Below are positions 57,210 to 64,000 of a stretch of DNA of 64,000 nt, piece by piece. The notes beneath the pieces are model-generated. The model saw only the letters and a list, made by a program, of their open reading frames with translations. It did no database searches and had not been told where the DNA came from. The stretch is taken from NCBI GenBank assembly GCA_902778455.1, contig CACYXR010000001.1, forward strand, positions 1 through 64,000. Reading direction: 5' to 3'. How positions within the stretch are numbered: position 1 is the stretch's first letter; every line of letters starts with the position of its first letter. The DNA comes from an uncultured Selenomonadaceae bacterium (GTDB lineage: Bacteria > Bacillota > Negativicutes > Selenomonadales > Selenomonadaceae). Both the position numbers and the translations under genes were made by a program.

Positions 57210-57848
57210 TTATATCGTCCCGAAAATTCGATCTCCCGCGTCTCCGAGGCCGGGGACTATGTAGCCGTGGTCGTTGAGCTTTTCGTCCACCGCCGCCGTG
57301 TAGATCGGCACGTCCGGGTGTTCCTTGTTCACTACGCGGATGCCCTCCGGCGCGGATACCAGGCACATCAGCACCAGCTTTTTCGCGCCGTGCTCTTTCA
57401 GCATGGTCAGCGCCGCCGCCGAGGAGCCGCCCGTAGCCAGCATCGGATCGACGACGATGAATGTACGCTTCTCCGGTTCGGGCGGAAGCTTGCAGTAGTA
57501 CTCGACGGGCTTCAGCGTCTTCGGGTCGCGGTAGAGGCCGATATGACCGATGCGGGCCGTCGGGATCAGGTTCATCATGCCGCCCACCATGCCGAGACCG
57601 GCGCGCAGGATCGGCACGAGCCCCACCTCGTTGTCGGCCAGCACTTTCGCGCGGCAGGGCGCCACCGGCGTCTCGATCTCGACTTCCTTCAGCGGGAAAT
57701 CGCGGGTGATCTCATAGGCCATCAGCATCGCGATTTCTTCCAGCAGCTCGCGGAAGTCCTTGTAGGACGTGTCCTTCATGCGCATCCGGGTCAGCTTGTG
57801 CTGGATCAGCGGATGATCGATCAGATGGACTTTCAGTTCGTCAGCCAT
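57210..57848 (-). CDS. upp: Uracil phosphoribosyltransferase
   Basis: A 212-aa cytoplasmic enzyme converting uracil and PRPP to UMP for salvage. The PRPP-binding loop [12 protein letters not shown] (about 127-138), the uracil-binding C-terminus [10 protein letters not shown] and the [12 protein letters not shown] segment are intact. It begins 3 bases after glyA ends and is the last gene of the housekeeping operon. Confidence 0.97.
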   Translation of the reverse strand: MADELKVHLIDHPLIQHKLTRMRMKDTSYKDFRELLEEIAMLMAYEITRDFPLKEVEIETPVAPCRAKVLADNEVGLVPILRAGLGMVGGMMNLIPTARIGHIGLYRDPKTLKPVEYYCKLPPEPEKRTFIVVDPMLATGGSSAAALTMLKEHGAKKLVLMCLVSAPEGIRVVNKEHPDVPIYTAAVDEKLNDHGYIVPGLGDAGDRIFGTI

Positions 57849-57851
57849 AAA

Positions 57852-59105
57852 TCATGCCTCCTCGTAGAGCGGATATTTTTTGCAGAGCGCGGCCACGCGG
57901 GCACGCGCCTGTTCACGGACAGCTTCGTCGTTCGGATGGTCGAGGGTCAGCGCAATAATGTCGGCGACTTCCTTCATGTCATCCTCTTTGAATCCGCGGG
58001 TCGTCAACGCGGGCGAGCCGAGGCGGATGCCGCTTGTGACGAACGGGGACAGCGGCTCAAACGGAATCGTGTTCTTGTTCACGGTGATGCCGACCTCGTC
58101 GAGAAGGTTCTGCGCTTCCTTGCCCGTCAGTTTCTTGCTGCGGAGATCCACGAGCATCAGGTGGTTTTCAGTACCGCCGGTAACGATGCGGAAACCGTCC
58201 TGCGTCAGTGTTTCCGCCAACACTTTGGCGTTTTTCAGCACCTGTTTCTGGTATTCCACGAACTCCGGCTTCAGCGCCTCACCGAGCGCCGCAGCCTTCG
58301 CCGCGATCACGTGCATCAGCGGGCCGCCTTGGATACCGGGGAAAATCGCCTTGTTGAACTTCTTGCCCAGTTCCTCGTTCTTCGAGAGAATCAGGCCGCC
58401 GCGCGGGCCGCGAAGGGTCTTGTGGGTGGTGGTCGTGACCACGTCGGCATAGGGAATCGGGCTCGGATGCAGCCCCGCAGCCACAAGGCCCGCGATATGC
58501 GCGATGTCCACCATCAGGTACGCGCCGGCCTTTTTCGCAATGTCAGCGAGACGCGGAAAGTCGAGAATCCGCGCGTAAGCAGAAGCACCCGCCACAATCA
58601 TTTTCGGCTTCGTCTCGACGGCCTGTTTTTCCAGTTCGTCGTAGTCGATCATTTCCGTATCCTTCGAGACGCCGTAAGGAACAATCTTGAAATAGGTGCC
58701 GGACATATTGACCGGGCTGCCGTGGGTCAGATGGCCGCCGTCGGTCAGGCTCAGGCCCATGACCGTATCGCCGGGCGTCAGCAGCGCGAAGAATACCGCC
58801 ATATTCGCCTGCGCGCCGGAGTGGGGCTGCACGTTCGCGTAAGCCGCGCCGAAGACTTCCTTCGCGCGGTCGATCGCGATCTGCTCGATGACGTCCACAC
58901 ATTCGCAGCCGCCATAGTAGCGCTTGCCCGGATAACCTTCCGCGTACTTGTTCGTCAGCACGCTGCCCTGTGCCTCCATCACCGCGCGGCTCACTATATT
59001 CTCCGAGGCGATCAGCTCCAGCTTGTTCCGCTGCCGCGAAAGCTCGCTGTCGATCGCCTTTTTCAGTTCGGGATCCGTCTGTGCCAAAGTGTCCATCAAT
59101 GCCAT
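57852..59105 (-). CDS. glyA: Serine hydroxymethyltransferase
   Basis: A 417-aa PLP enzyme that interconverts serine and glycine, giving 5,10-methylene-THF. The PLP lysine is in [14 protein letters not shown] (Lys229). The N-terminal [11 protein letters not shown] and [18 protein letters not shown] segments are typical. ATG 59105 has GAGGAG upstream; an in-frame start at 59120 is less likely. There is no gcvT-like riboswitch in the short upstream gap. Confidence 0.97.
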   Translation of the reverse strand: MALMDTLAQTDPELKKAIDSELSRQRNKLELIASENIVSRAVMEAQGSVLTNKYAEGYPGKRYYGGCECVDVIEQIAIDRAKEVFGAAYANVQPHSGAQANMAVFFALLTPGDTVMGLSLTDGGHLTHGSPVNMSGTYFKIVPYGVSKDTEMIDYDELEKQAVETKPKMIVAGASAYARILDFPRLADIAKKAGAYLMVDIAHIAGLVAAGLHPSPIPYADVVTTTTHKTLRGPRGGLILSKNEELGKKFNKAIFPGIQGGPLMHVIAAKAAALGEALKPEFVEYQKQVLKNAKVLAETLTQDGFRIVTGGTENHLMLVDLRSKKLTGKEAQNLLDEVGITVNKNTIPFEPLSPFVTSGIRLGSPALTTRGFKEDDMKEVADIIALTLDHPNDEAVREQARARVAALCKKYPLYEEA

Positions 59106-59128
59106 TTGTATTCTCCTCAACCTTTCTA

Positions 59129-59569
59129 TTATTTATTTTCCAATGCCATAATCTTGCCTACACGGCGCTCATGGCGGCCGCCCTCGAATTCCTGCGTGAA
59201 AAACGCGCGGACAATCTCTCCTGCCAAGCCGGAGCCGAGCACGCGCCCGCCGAGAGCGAGGACGTTGGCGTTGTTGTGTGCCCGCGCCATCCGCGCCGAA
59301 AAGACGTCTCCGCAAAGCGCGCAGCGAATTCCCTTGATCTTGTTCGCCGCAATCGAGATGCCGATGCCGGTTCCGCAAAGTACGACGCCCCGCTCCGATT
59401 TCCCCGATGTGACCGCCGCGCAGACCTCCTCCGCGATATCGGGATAATCGATGGAATCCTCCGTATATGTACCGACGTCGTCAATCTCCACGTCAAGCTC
59501 CGCCAAGACCTTTTTGACGCTCTCCTTCAACGCCAACGCGCCGTGATCGCAGCCAATCGTAACTTTCAT
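59129..59569 (-). CDS. rpiB: Ribose-5-phosphate isomerase B
   Basis: A 146-aa enzyme interconverting ribose-5-phosphate and ribulose-5-phosphate. The conserved GCDHGA (Asp8, His9) start and the active-site [10 protein letters not shown] (Cys65) are present, as is [12 protein letters not shown]. It lies just upstream of glyA, in the order seen in Bacillota. Confidence 0.95.
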   Translation of the reverse strand: MKVTIGCDHGALALKESVKKVLAELDVEIDDVGTYTEDSIDYPDIAEEVCAAVTSGKSERGVVLCGTGIGISIAANKIKGIRCALCGDVFSARMARAHNNANVLALGGRVLGSGLAGEIVRAFFTQEFEGGRHERRVGKIMALENK

Positions 59570-59630
59570 TCTACAACCGCCTTTCTGCGGAAAATGTACT
59601 TCTCCATTTTACTTCCCCAGCCTGTTGCCG

Positions 59631-60692
59631 TCAATCTATAAAAAGCATTCTTCCCCCCGCCGCTTTTTTCAGGCGGTTCATGACAGCGACACCGAGCCCT
59701 TTTTCCTCGATGGTATCGGCAAAAAGAACGTCCACGTCAACATCGTCGAAATAGCGGAGCGATTCATAAAGGTTCGCGGCCATCGCAGGGACGTCGCCCG
59801 CATCGCCATAGACGGCAATATGTCGCGCGGGGACAAGCGTCGCAAGTTCTTCCGCCAGCTCACGGCTGACGATAACACCAGGGCGCTTACCTTTCTCCGT
59901 CGCTTCGCGGACTGCGGCGCAAAACGCCTCATATTTTTTCTTCCGGCTTGCGGAAATCAATGTCAGCGGCGCGAGGGGCGCGTAATGAGTGTACTTCATG
60001 CCCGGCGCGAGAGGCGCGTCCTTTTCCCCGACGACGGGCGGCGGCGCAAGCTCGCCGAGGACTTCGGCCAGCATTTCCCGCGTGACTGCGCCTGGGCGCA
60101 AAATGGCCGCGCGTTCTCCGGTGCAGTCCACGATCGTCGATTCGACGCCGAATCTGCACGGACCGCCGTCGAGAATCAGCGGGATTTTCCCGTCCATATC
60201 GGCGAAGACCGCCGCCGCCGTCGTCGGACTGGGACGGCCGGAGCGGTTCGCGCTGGGCGCGGCAATCGGCACGCCCGCGGCGCGGATCAACGCGCGGGCG
60301 ATATCGTTGTCCGGCATACGAACCCCGACTGTCGTCAGCCCGCCCGTCACGCTCGACGGCACTTCGTCCCGTTTCGGCAAGATCACCGTGACGGGACCGG
60401 GGGCAAAGGCCGCCAATACCCTCTCCGCCATTTCCGTAACCGTCGCCGCCTTGTCGATCATCGCGCGGTCGGCGACATGCAAAATCAACGGATTGTCAGA
60501 GGGCCGCCCCTTCGCTTCGTAAATCTTCGCGCAGGCGTCCGCATCAAATCCGTTCGCGCCAAGCCCATAGACCGTTTCCGTCGGGAACGCTACAAGCCCG
60601 CCCTTTCGGATAATTTCACCCGCCTCGTCAAAAACCGTTGAGTCTACCTTTATATCGGTTATTTTTTCAATTCCCGTCTGCAAATGATTCAC
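59631..60692 (-). CDS. L-threonylcarbamoyladenylate synthase (Sua5-type)
   Basis: A 353-aa enzyme supplying threonylcarbamoyl-AMP for t6A in tRNA. The YrdC domain (FPTETVYGLGANGFDADACA, YEAKGRPSDNPL, AAPSANRSGRPS and LDGGPCRFGVESTI) is followed by a C-terminal Sua5 domain from about 225 (MKYTHYAPLAPL, PGVIVSRELAEEL). GTG 60692 overlaps the prmC stop by GTGA, so translation is coupled; ORFs extending further upstream would run through the prmC gene. Confidence 0.93.
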   Translation of the reverse strand: MNHLQTGIEKITDIKVDSTVFDEAGEIIRKGGLVAFPTETVYGLGANGFDADACAKIYEAKGRPSDNPLILHVADRAMIDKAATVTEMAERVLAAFAPGPVTVILPKRDEVPSSVTGGLTTVGVRMPDNDIARALIRAAGVPIAAPSANRSGRPSPTTAAAVFADMDGKIPLILDGGPCRFGVESTIVDCTGERAAILRPGAVTREMLAEVLGELAPPPVVGEKDAPLAPGMKYTHYAPLAPLTLISASRKKKYEAFCAAVREATEKGKRPGVIVSRELAEELATLVPARHIAVYGDAGDVPAMAANLYESLRYFDDVDVDVLFADTIEEKGLGVAVMNRLKKAAGGRMLFID

Positions 60693-61549
60693 GCTTTCCA
60701 AAGCACCACGACGCGCTCTTTGTCCGCGAGGTCGCGGACGATTTCCGTCTTCCCGAAGCCGCCCGTCTCTGCCATTTCCACAATCGCTCCAGCCTGCGTA
60801 TCGCCGCATTCGACGGCGATGAATCCGCCGTCGTTCAACAGCGCCGCGCTATCGCCAACCAATCGGCGGTAAAAGTCGAGGCCGTCCGCGCCGCCGTCGA
60901 GGGCGAGCCTCGGCTCGGCGCGCACCTCCCGGGGCAGGCTCTCGATATCCGCGCCGGGGATATAGGGAGGATTCGACACGATCGCGTCGAAGGTTTCGCC
61001 TGCAAGCGGCGCGAGCAAGTCGCCCTCGAAAAACTGCACGCGCTCCGAAAGCTCGAGCGCTTCCGCGTTTTCCTTTGCAATCGAAACAGCGTCCGCCGAA
61101 ATGTCCGTCGCCGCCACCGACGTTTCCGGCAGATAATGCGCGAGAGCCAGAGCAATCGCGCCGCTGCCCGTGCAAATGTCGGCAATCCGCGGCGACTTTT
61201 TGCCCCGCAGCCGCTCGATGGTCGCCTCGACAAGCGTCTCCGTATCCGGCTGTGGCACCAATACAGCGGGCGTAACCTTGAACGTCAATCCCATGAATTC
61301 CTTTTCGCCGCAGATATACGCCACCGGCTCCCCCGCCGAGCGCCGCTTGACCATTTCCTTATATTTGGCGAGCTCGTCCGCCGTCAACGGCTGATCGAAA
61401 TGCACATAGAGATAAATCCGTTTTTCGCCCAAAAGATGCGAAAGCAGCACCTCGGCGTCCAGTCGCGGCGTTTCCGCGCCGTGGCTGCCGAAGTACTGCT
61501 CGCTCCATTTCAATATCGCCCCGATGGTCCAGACCTGTCCGCCCGCCAT
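60689..61549 (-). CDS. prmC: Peptide chain release factor N5-glutamine methyltransferase
   Basis: A 286-aa enzyme that methylates the GGQ glutamine of release factors. The helical N-terminal domain (ILKWSEQYFGSHG, LDAEVLLSHLLG) and the methyltransferase domain with ADICTGSGAIALALA (motif I) and NPPY (about 193-196) are intact. The usual upstream prfA is not here; toxin-antitoxin genes lie in its place. Confidence 0.95.
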   Translation of the reverse strand: MAGGQVWTIGAILKWSEQYFGSHGAETPRLDAEVLLSHLLGEKRIYLYVHFDQPLTADELAKYKEMVKRRSAGEPVAYICGEKEFMGLTFKVTPAVLVPQPDTETLVEATIERLRGKKSPRIADICTGSGAIALALAHYLPETSVAATDISADAVSIAKENAEALELSERVQFFEGDLLAPLAGETFDAIVSNPPYIPGADIESLPREVRAEPRLALDGGADGLDFYRRLVGDSAALLNDGGFIAVECGDTQAGAIVEMAETGGFGKTEIVRDLADKERVVVLWKA

Positions 61550-61600
61550 TCTATCCCGTCCTTATTCCTGTGTAGTCACCTATGAATGCGTCTACGCCAC

Positions 61601-61873
61601 TCATAGCCGTCGTTTCAAATCGCGGTAAAAGTTCTCATGTACGCCCAACATGAGCAAAGTCAAGGTTTTCGGATCAAACGCATAGGCCAATAAATATAGC
61701 CGATCATCGATTTTGAACTTGTGAACATAAACACCGCGCAAATCTTGTTTCTTCTCTATCCCGATTTCAGGATTGTCAATGATTTTGCGGATTTCATCGT
61801 TCACTACCGCCTTGGTACGTTCATGTAATTTTTTATAAGCTTTCCGAAATTCCAGAGACTGTTGTATGTCCAT
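61601..61873 (-). CDS. RelE/ParE-superfamily toxin
   Basis: A 90-aa protein with the RelE/ParE fold pattern (FRKAYKKLHERTKAVVNDEI, DLRGVYVHKFKIDDRLYLLAYAFD, LLMLGVHENFYRDL). The C-terminal HENFYRDLK resembles YafQ/HigB-type mRNA-cleaving toxins. It starts two bases after the antitoxin gene ends. Confidence 0.85.
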   Translation of the reverse strand: MDIQQSLEFRKAYKKLHERTKAVVNDEIRKIIDNPEIGIEKKQDLRGVYVHKFKIDDRLYLLAYAFDPKTLTLLMLGVHENFYRDLKRRL

Positions 61874-61875
61874 TT

Positions 61876-62088
61876 TTAAGCCTCAAATGTAAACGGTTCG
61901 GTCGGCTGTTCTTTGGCAATGAGAATGTCCCGCACAAACTCAATCGGCAGGTCTGGATTTGCCAAAGCGTTCCTGCCCACTTTCGCCCAAAAATTGATTT
62001 GCTGGGCCGCACTGCGAAATTCCGCTTTTCCTTCGCGTGCTGCCGCGTCAAAAAGCGCCTTATCCATTCTCACGCTGACTGTCGCCAT
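61876..62088 (-). CDS. ParD-like antitoxin
   Basis: A 70-aa protein, MATVSVRMDKALFDAAAREG, with SAAQQINFWAKVGRNALANPDL, the pattern of the ParD-like ribbon-helix-helix antitoxins (PF11903-type, from memory). ATG 62088 is chosen because GAGG upstream is correctly spaced; ATG 62097 directly follows AGGAGG. The pair lies between prmC and a broken HEPN-MNT locus. Confidence 0.82.
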   Translation of the reverse strand: MATVSVRMDKALFDAAAREGKAEFRSAAQQINFWAKVGRNALANPDLPIEFVRDILIAKEQPTEPFTFEA

Positions 62089-62115
62089 GCCCCTCATCCT
62101 CCTTTATTGTTCTCA

Positions 62116-62223
62116 CTAGGAACGATTGATTGAATCTTTGAGATGTCCGGCCTCCATTTCAAGCTTGGCAGCCGCCAACCGTTCCTGTGCGGATTCCAGT
62201 CGATATTTCGCCAAGTCAACCAA
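62116..62223 (-). pseudogene. Truncated HEPN (HepT-like) toxin
   Basis: TTG 62223, preceded by GGAGGGG, opens a 35-codon frame: (M)VDLAKYRLESAQERLAAAK, then LEMEAGHLKDSINRS and TAG. This is the typical start of HEPN toxins, which normally go on to YYAIFH and the RNase RxxxxxH motif; here the stop comes directly after NRS. The start overlaps the MNT gene stop. The catalytic part is absent from the window, so the toxin should be dead. Confidence 0.7.
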
Positions 62224-62554
62224 TGCGTTTCCCCTCCGTAAAAATGTTTCGGTAATAAGGAAGCTCGTCCCGATATTTTCGGAACTCATCCACGGGAATA
62301 ACGGTCGGCGAAGTGACTACATCATATTCAAGATCCATTTTGACAGTATCGTTCCAAACCTCGTCCAGCTTGCGTTGCAAATTCCGCCGTTCGCCTTTGA
62401 CGAGCGCTACGAAATCGAGATCGGAGCTTTCGTCATAATCGCCTCGGGCATAAGAGCCGTACAAATAGATTCCTTGAATATCACCGCCGTACCCCCTTTT
62501 ATAACTGCCTGCAACACGGTTGCATATAGCCTCTAAATTTGGCATGGCATTCAT
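62216..62554 (-). CDS. MNT-type nucleotidyltransferase (MntA-like antitoxin)
   Basis: A 112-aa minimal nucleotidyltransferase. The active site is LYGSYARGDYDESSDLDFVA (Gly33, Ser34, Asp45, Asp47). In HEPN-MNT pairs it AMPylates and silences the HEPN toxin. Here its partner is truncated (62116-62223). ATG 62554 has AGGAGG 8 bases upstream. Confidence 0.85.
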   Translation of the reverse strand: MNAMPNLEAICNRVAGSYKRGYGGDIQGIYLYGSYARGDYDESSDLDFVALVKGERRNLQRKLDEVWNDTVKMDLEYDVVTSPTVIPVDEFRKYRDELPYYRNIFTEGKRIG

Positions 62555-62601
62555 GGGATTTTCCTCCTGTCAAGAATCAAGAGCTTCATCATATTTGCTT
62601 T

Positions 62602-62631
62602 ATCATAGCATGATGAGTCCATTTTTGACAA
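62602..62631 (-). promoter_or_regulatory. Promoter of the MNT gene
   Basis: On the minus strand, TTGTCA (62631-62626), an 18-base spacer and TATGAT (62607-62602), 48 bases before ATG 62554. Confidence 0.65.
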
Positions 62632-62771
62632 GAAGCGGCTGGCGCTCACTGCGCAAACGATGGAGCGCAAATGAAAAATCCGTTAGCCGTACATTAAAAA
62701 TCCATTGGAAACGCAAAGATAATAACCTAAACACTTACTCGCGCAAGGAATTGACTGATTTTTCACGCGGC

Positions 62772-62799
62772 TTGACAAGTCCATGGGGGGGGGTAGAAT
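62772..62799 (+). promoter_or_regulatory. Promoter with a G9 tract in the spacer
   Basis: TTGACA (62772-62777), a 16-base spacer whose last nine bases are all G (62785-62793), and TAGAAT (62794-62799), 81 bases before the ATG at 62881. Confidence 0.7.
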
Positions 62800-62880
62800 A
62801 TGCGCATAAGAAGGACAATCCACAGGCGACGAAGGAGGCGCGAGGAACAGTAGTCCGAAAAAAGAAGCGGAGGAATGAAC

Positions 62881-63336
62881 ATGAAAAAAATCTTTTCCTT
62901 GTTGTTGTTGGTCTGCGTGATGGCAACCGCGCAGGTGTGCAGTGCCGACGTCAAATATCGGGCAAAGGTTGACAACGGCAGTGGTATTATGACCTATATC
63001 CTCGCATATAACAATTTGACCGCTACGGGGCAATATGTTATAAAAGACGAACTGGATACCGTCCAATGTACCTTCGATTATGATAAGTCATCCAATATAA
63101 TCACTTCGTACAGGGAAGATGGTAGTATGCGTGGACGCTTCAAATTCGAGAACAAATTTACAGTGTATCGTCGGATGTATTTTGAAGACGGTTCTGAGGA
63201 CGGAGAATTTGCGGGAACCTATCGCAAGGAAAACGACGGCATTTTTTGGAAGACAGGGGAGGATCACTACCATTACATCTATCCTTGGTTTGCAGACGGA
63301 GTCCTGATCTTCCTCGACAAGGGCGGCAATATTTAA
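62881..63336 (+). CDS. Small secreted protein of unknown function
   Basis: A 151-aa exported protein: signal peptide MKKIFSLLLLVCVMATAQVC with cleavage near CSADV. The mature part is beta-rich (YILAYNNLTATGQYVIKDEL, FTVYRRMYFEDGSEDGEFAG, GEDHYHYIYPWFADGVLIFL). ATG 62881 has GGAGG 8 bases upstream. It lies under the G9-tract promoter, so its expression could vary. It is lower in G+C than most genes in the window. Confidence 0.7.
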   Translation: MKKIFSLLLLVCVMATAQVCSADVKYRAKVDNGSGIMTYILAYNNLTATGQYVIKDELDTVQCTFDYDKSSNIITSYREDGSMRGRFKFENKFTVYRRMYFEDGSEDGEFAGTYRKENDGIFWKTGEDHYHYIYPWFADGVLIFLDKGGNI

Positions 63337-63390
63337 GAAGTGCAAGTTAGGGGACGGCAACGTCCCCTTTATTTGTTAAGGAGTTAGTTA

Positions 63391-64000
63391 ATGGAATTTG
63401 GTCTCGGCGGCGTTTTTTTCTTGGTATATTGCTGTACAGTTAATGTCGGAGTAATTGCGCTTATGGTTTTCTGCTTTTTGAAGTGTATTTGCGATAAGGT
63501 TTGCACCAATAATCATCCACGCCTTTATGCAATTGTTACGTTTGTATTTGTAACAATAATCATTGGATGTGCCTATGCTACCATCACAAAAGAAGATTAC
63601 GCCCAAAACTTATGTATTACGATTGGAATTATTACGCTCCTTACTGCAATACTTTTATTTTCTCTTATGTTTCGTGTATTTGAAGTTTTGTATATGGAGG
63701 CCGAAATACATGAGGCCGAAGAGGTTACGAAGGATGAAAAGGTTGTGGAATATAAACGACGATTGCAACGAAAAGAAAAAGAACTATCGATTGGAGGGGC
63801 GTTGCTATCTTTTTTAGGGGTTGCATTTCCACTTTTTGTGCAAGCAAATTCTGCTCCATATTCAACAGCAGGATATGCGCTAGGATTAAGTGCTTTTGAT
63901 TTGGTTAGTTTGCTTTTGATGTTTACGTGGTATGCCGAAATTGTATGGAATTGCAACGAGCAGAATATGAAACTGAAGTCGATAGCACGGTTACGATTAA
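63391..64000 (+). CDS. Integral membrane protein, cut by the window end
   Basis: An open frame of at least 203 codons from ATG 63391 (AAGGAG 7 bases upstream) to the end of the window without a stop. It starts MEFGLGGVFFLVYCCTVNVG and has four to five hydrophobic segments (about 5-30, 45-65, 77-98, 143-160, 170-195) with a basic, Glu-rich cytoplasmic stretch (about 100-140, DEKVVEYKRRLQRKEKEL). A+T-rich and not recognised. It follows the secreted protein by 54 bases. Confidence 0.65.
   Translation, partial: MEFGLGGVFFLVYCCTVNVGVIALMVFCFLKCICDKVCTNNHPRLYAIVTFVFVTIIIGCAYATITKEDYAQNLCITIGIITLLTAILLFSLMFRVFEVLYMEAEIHEAEEVTKDEKVVEYKRRLQRKEKELSIGGALLSFLGVAFPLFVQANSAPYSTAGYALGLSAFDLVSLLLMFTWYAEIVWNCNEQNMKLKSIARLRL

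Larger units (their letters stand above)
62555..62880. other. Divergent intergenic region, 326 bases
   Basis: There is no gene. It contains the leftward MNT promoter (62602-62631), about 130 bases with nothing recognisable (62640-62770), and the rightward promoter with a G9 tract (62772-62799). Confidence 0.5.

Noticed and set aside
59106-59128. Glycine riboswitch before glyA
   Set aside because: Only 23 bases separate rpiB and glyA, which is far too short.

Overview
The window looks like a chromosome segment of a high-GC, anaerobic member of the Bacillota, most likely a diderm Negativicutes (Selenomonas-like) species. This is inferred. The order prmC, sua5-type synthase, rpiB, glyA, upp (61549 to 57210) is a Bacillota arrangement known from the Bacillus prfA-prmC to upp cluster. 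Strong AGGAGG ribosome sites, many secreted proteins and glycine-rich lipoproteins, and MITE-like repeats with CTTGCCTTCCCC ends also fit. No tRNA, rRNA, CRISPR array or prophage was seen.

Layout. 109-4905: a secreted serine hydrolase, a secreted VanY-SH3-NlpC/P60 wall hydrolase whose start lies inside a repeat, and a methyltransferase with a signal peptide. 4922-12222: a truncated gene, then a type I restriction-modification locus transcribed leftwards as hsdM-hsdS-X-hsdR, with an unrecognised gene X. 12403-17742: a c-di-GMP pair (Cache-HAMP-GGDEF cyclase; tandem substrate-binding-domain GADRF-EAL phosphodiesterase) plus a lipoprotein. 17901-23470: a hydrolase and four secreted proteins or lipoproteins, two of them paralogues. 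23606-36100: pyrimidine nucleoside phosphorylase and a long leftward run of exported proteins. That run holds four DUF3298-type paralogues (one frameshifted), two proteins with DxDxDG loops, an arylsulfotransferase-like protein and a zinc-ribbon membrane protein.

36412-48636 (rightward): an Fe(III)-type substrate-binding lipoprotein, then a three-gene block that is the most interesting part of the window, then a zinc-finger protein, a PIN-type toxin-antitoxin pair, and an ABC importer operon (ATPase, double permease, second ATPase) with no binding protein of its own. The three-gene block is a Cache-HAMP-SpoIIE phosphatase (37878-40049), a STAS domain fused to an NRPS-type condensation domain (40100-41704), and a MATE transporter fused to an RsbW-like ATPase domain (41785-43560). 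Together these carry all three roles of a partner-switching circuit (RsbU, RsbV, RsbW), but with the switch parts fused to an acyl-transfer enzyme and an exporter instead of leading to a sigma factor.

48675-53895 (leftward): an amino-sugar and peptidoglycan-scavenging cluster (MurP-like PTS EIIBC, PheC-like binding protein or dehydratase, DUF3781, glucosaminidase-TPR, GH84). 54695-57140: two secreted proteins and a PIN toxin-antitoxin pair. 57210-61549: the housekeeping block. 61601-62554: a RelE/ParD-like pair beside an MNT gene whose HEPN partner is cut to 35 codons. 62881-64000: a secreted protein behind a promoter with a G9 tract between -35 and -10, and a membrane protein running off the window.

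At least two repeat families are scattered through the window: a 168-bp element with TTAAGGAA ends (three copies) and a CTTGCCTTCCCC element (six copies or more).
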